Below, piece after piece: positions 61,889 to 64,000 of a DNA stretch of 64,000 nt. This DNA comes from Alviniconcha marisindica (lineage: Eukaryota > Mollusca > Gastropoda > Provannidae). The stretch spans positions 248,001 to 312,000 of the forward strand of contig JABMCL010001219.1 in assembly GCA_018857735.1 (NCBI GenBank), in the 5' to 3' direction. A program made the translations under genes and the position numbers. The notes under the pieces are model-generated. The model did not search any database and was not told the DNA's origin. It saw only the letters and a program-made list of their open reading frames with translations. The first letter of the stretch is position 1, and each line of letters begins with the position of its first letter.

Positions 61889-62984
61889 TCATAGACACAC
61901 TCTTGTAAATGTAACTAACTTTTTCTTTTTTAAATTAATTTAAAAAAGAATAATTTTATATCCTTCTCCAGAGAGGGCAGACAAAACTGCCAATCTACTT
62001 AGTACTTTTATCACACTTTCTATCCTTCAGTCCATTTGACAAACATATCACCCATTTTGATCAAAACGGATGATTTTGAGAATTTGGCACGGGCAAGTTA
62101 AAAAAAGAAAAAGTTATTGTCATACCCTGACAGTGACTGACCAGTTTCCATGAACCACTTTTACCACTTATAAATGTCACATTGGTTTGAAAAATGTCTA
62201 GCACAAATACTGTACTACTCCTCATTCAGTCAGAGGCATAAACTGAGGGGGAAAAAATCATTTTTTTTTAAATTGGCATAGCTAACTAATATCAATCTGT
62301 GCATACTGAATAGCAGAAATATGATCAAACTCACTTTCTGTTGCAAACATTGGCTTCATTCACTCAATCAAAAAAGAGATACGTTTGATTTTTATATATG
62401 GGCTGTTTCACAATAAATGGTGACAGTGGTGCGTGTCCAACTTGCAACTTTTGCCTGCATAAAACTTTGTTTTGAAAAAAAATAATGTTGTTCTAAAGTG
62501 TGTTATTCATAGATATAACAAACATTATTAATTTTGCATATGATCATGAATTCAGGGATGACCTTTTTCAAGTTGAATGTGAATGTGATGCTGTGCCAAG
62601 TATGAAAATGTGCAATAAAAACTGAATGCTCCCCAGTTCTCAAGTGAGTTTTTATTTTATTTTTATTTTTGAGGAGTTCATTCAATGAATGGTACTCATG
62701 CAAGCAGGTGAGCTTTCCAGTGCAATTTTAGGCAGTATAATTTCATCAGGTCAGGATACTTGTTGTTTAGCTTAACACTTTAATGCAGTTACCATGGTCT
62801 ACCATTATAATAATGTATGCAAAAGTTTGGTATCTTTTTTATTTTACTGTCAATGAGTGTCATTTTCACATGTTGTCATGGATGCCATGTTTTCTGATGA
62901 CAGGGAGTGATTATTATCTGTAAATCATCGTCTTACAGACAAACTATGGTAACTGTATGGATTCATTCTTAAATTTAATAAATA

Positions 62985-63055
62985 ATAATAATAAATAATT
63001 CTTATAAAGCGCTGTTCTCTAACCAGAGTTAAACTCACTGTGCTGTACAAACATC
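62985..63055 (-). repeat. Retroelement 3' end with (ATT)n tail
   Basis: The minus strand reads GCACAGTGAGTTTAACTCTG, AGAGAACAGCGCTTTATAAG then AATTATTTATTATTATTATT. The AGTGAGTTT... AGCGCTTTATAA signature is shared with the 3' end of the Met-tRNA-like SINE at 23.4 kb. Confidence 0.65.
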
Positions 63056-63284
63056 TTATGACAAAAACCACATTAACATACATTTCAAACAAACAGAACC
63101 TTAAATATTGTAGTCTACCATTATTGCCACAATCAATTCAAATGTGTGTTATTCAACATGTTATGGTCAGCAGTGTGCAAATTCAAACTGCAGCCATAGT
63201 TTAATAGCCAACAGTTTCTCGGATGACACACATGACCCATAGGTCAATGTTTCAATCGCTAGTCACCGAAAAAACCACAATCTG

Positions 63285-63435
63285 GAACAGAATGACTGCT
63301 AGCGTTCTAAAACAAGATCCAAACACAAAAAGGTTCAAATGAACGCTTATTTATTTTAACATGGACACACAGTATGCACATTTTCAGGGAAATCCCCTTT
63401 ATCAAGCCACAAAACGACACTTAAACAACAGATAA
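63285..63435. repeat. Dispersed 150-base repeat, copy 2
   Basis: GATCCAAACACAAAAAGG, CGCTTATTTATTTTAAC, TTTTCAGGGAAATCCCCTTT and CCACAAAACGACACTTAAAC match 59262-59415. Confidence 0.8.
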
Positions 63436-64000
63436 ACGGTCAAAAATGATGAAAAATGAAAGAAAAAGACTTATCTTGTTTTGGTTTAGTTTTGACAGCT
63501 TGTTTGGTGCTTGGAAGAATGTTGGCATGACAATGACGTGTAATTGGTGTGATGTAATGAATATTATGTGACATAAAACTGAAATGGAACAGAAGAGTGA
63601 CAGAGAAAGGTGAGGAGATGAGGGGGAGGAAGGGGGGGGGGAGAGAGAGAGAAGAGCGTGCTGAGTTTTAGAATATGGATTAATGAGAAAAAAAGAAGAA
63701 AAACCTTGTTTTGGATCCGACCTTGGAAAAGGAATAAGGCTTCCAATTCCAAACATCCCAGGGGATGAATGGGAAAACTGGAGTACCCAAGGGAAAAAAA
63801 CATTAGTCAGATGCAGTGCAAACCCTGATATTAATCTTGATGAGGGTTTCACTGCCATCAAAGCTCAGGAAAACAACAACAAAAGAGAGAGAATGAGAGA
63901 GAAAGAGAGACACACATATATATACACTCTCACACAATTGTACATGCTTACATGACTTAGTGCCAAAAGGTGTGCAACTGCAAGAAAAGAGGACAGAGGT

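Larger units (their letters stand above)
61497..64000 (-). other. Intron and flank upstream (in transcription) of the first visible DCAF12 exon
   Basis: Contents: a GT tract, an ATT-tailed retroelement end and a dispersed repeat copy. A plus-strand open stretch at 63683-63955 (GIRLPIPNIPGDEWENWSTQ and on) is not recognised. No DCAF12 N-terminal exon or promoter was found. Confidence 0.7.

Overview
The window is animal nuclear DNA: one widely split gene embedded in introns crowded with transposable-element debris and long (GT)n/(CA)n microsatellites. There are no operons, ribosome-binding sites or CRISPR arrays. The repeat repertoire (tRNA-headed SINEs ending in TTAC repeats, several LINE clades, a dispersed family built around TGACCTTGACCTTGA, very long GT tracts) and the gene's divergence from vertebrates suggest a lophotrochozoan, most likely a gastropod mollusc. 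The species assignment is inference.

The only host gene recognised is a homologue of DCAF12, a WD40 substrate receptor of the CUL4-DDB1 ubiquitin ligase. It lies on the minus strand. Seven coding exons were placed by splice sites and reading phase: 61132-61496, 55841-56047, 39002-39062, 28979-29151, 22436-22498, 12269-12437 and 2266-2411. Every junction keeps frame. Together they encode about 395 residues. The first coding exon lies to the right of the window or was not recognised; the last one (about 55 residues in vertebrates) lies to the left. No other cellular gene was found on either strand.

The introns (5.1 to 16.8 kb) hold: two copies of a THAP-encoding, P-element-like transposon (4014-6165 and 49708-51615), the second inserted in a LINE whose uninterrupted relative sits at 15.2-16.8 kb; two solo LTRs of one family (9414-10650 and 31174-32448); an L1-like LINE (35.7-37.9 kb) carrying two SINE insertions with clear target-site duplications; RNase H-bearing LINE fragments (6.6-7.2 and 27.4-28.3 kb); mariner remnants (1.1-1.4 and 14.6-15.0 kb); SINEs of several families; nine blocks of the TGACCTTGACC repeat, all on the plus strand; and a 172-bp-arm near-perfect palindrome (57331-57689) inside a larger inverted duplication.

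I found no convincing undescribed multi-gene system. The most informative signals are transposon archaeology (a filled and an unfilled version of one site, nested SINEs, a frameshift shared by both THAP copies), the near-perfect palindrome, a very short retroposon unit that starts at nearly the same point in several copies, and the uniform orientation of the nuclear-receptor-half-site-like repeat.
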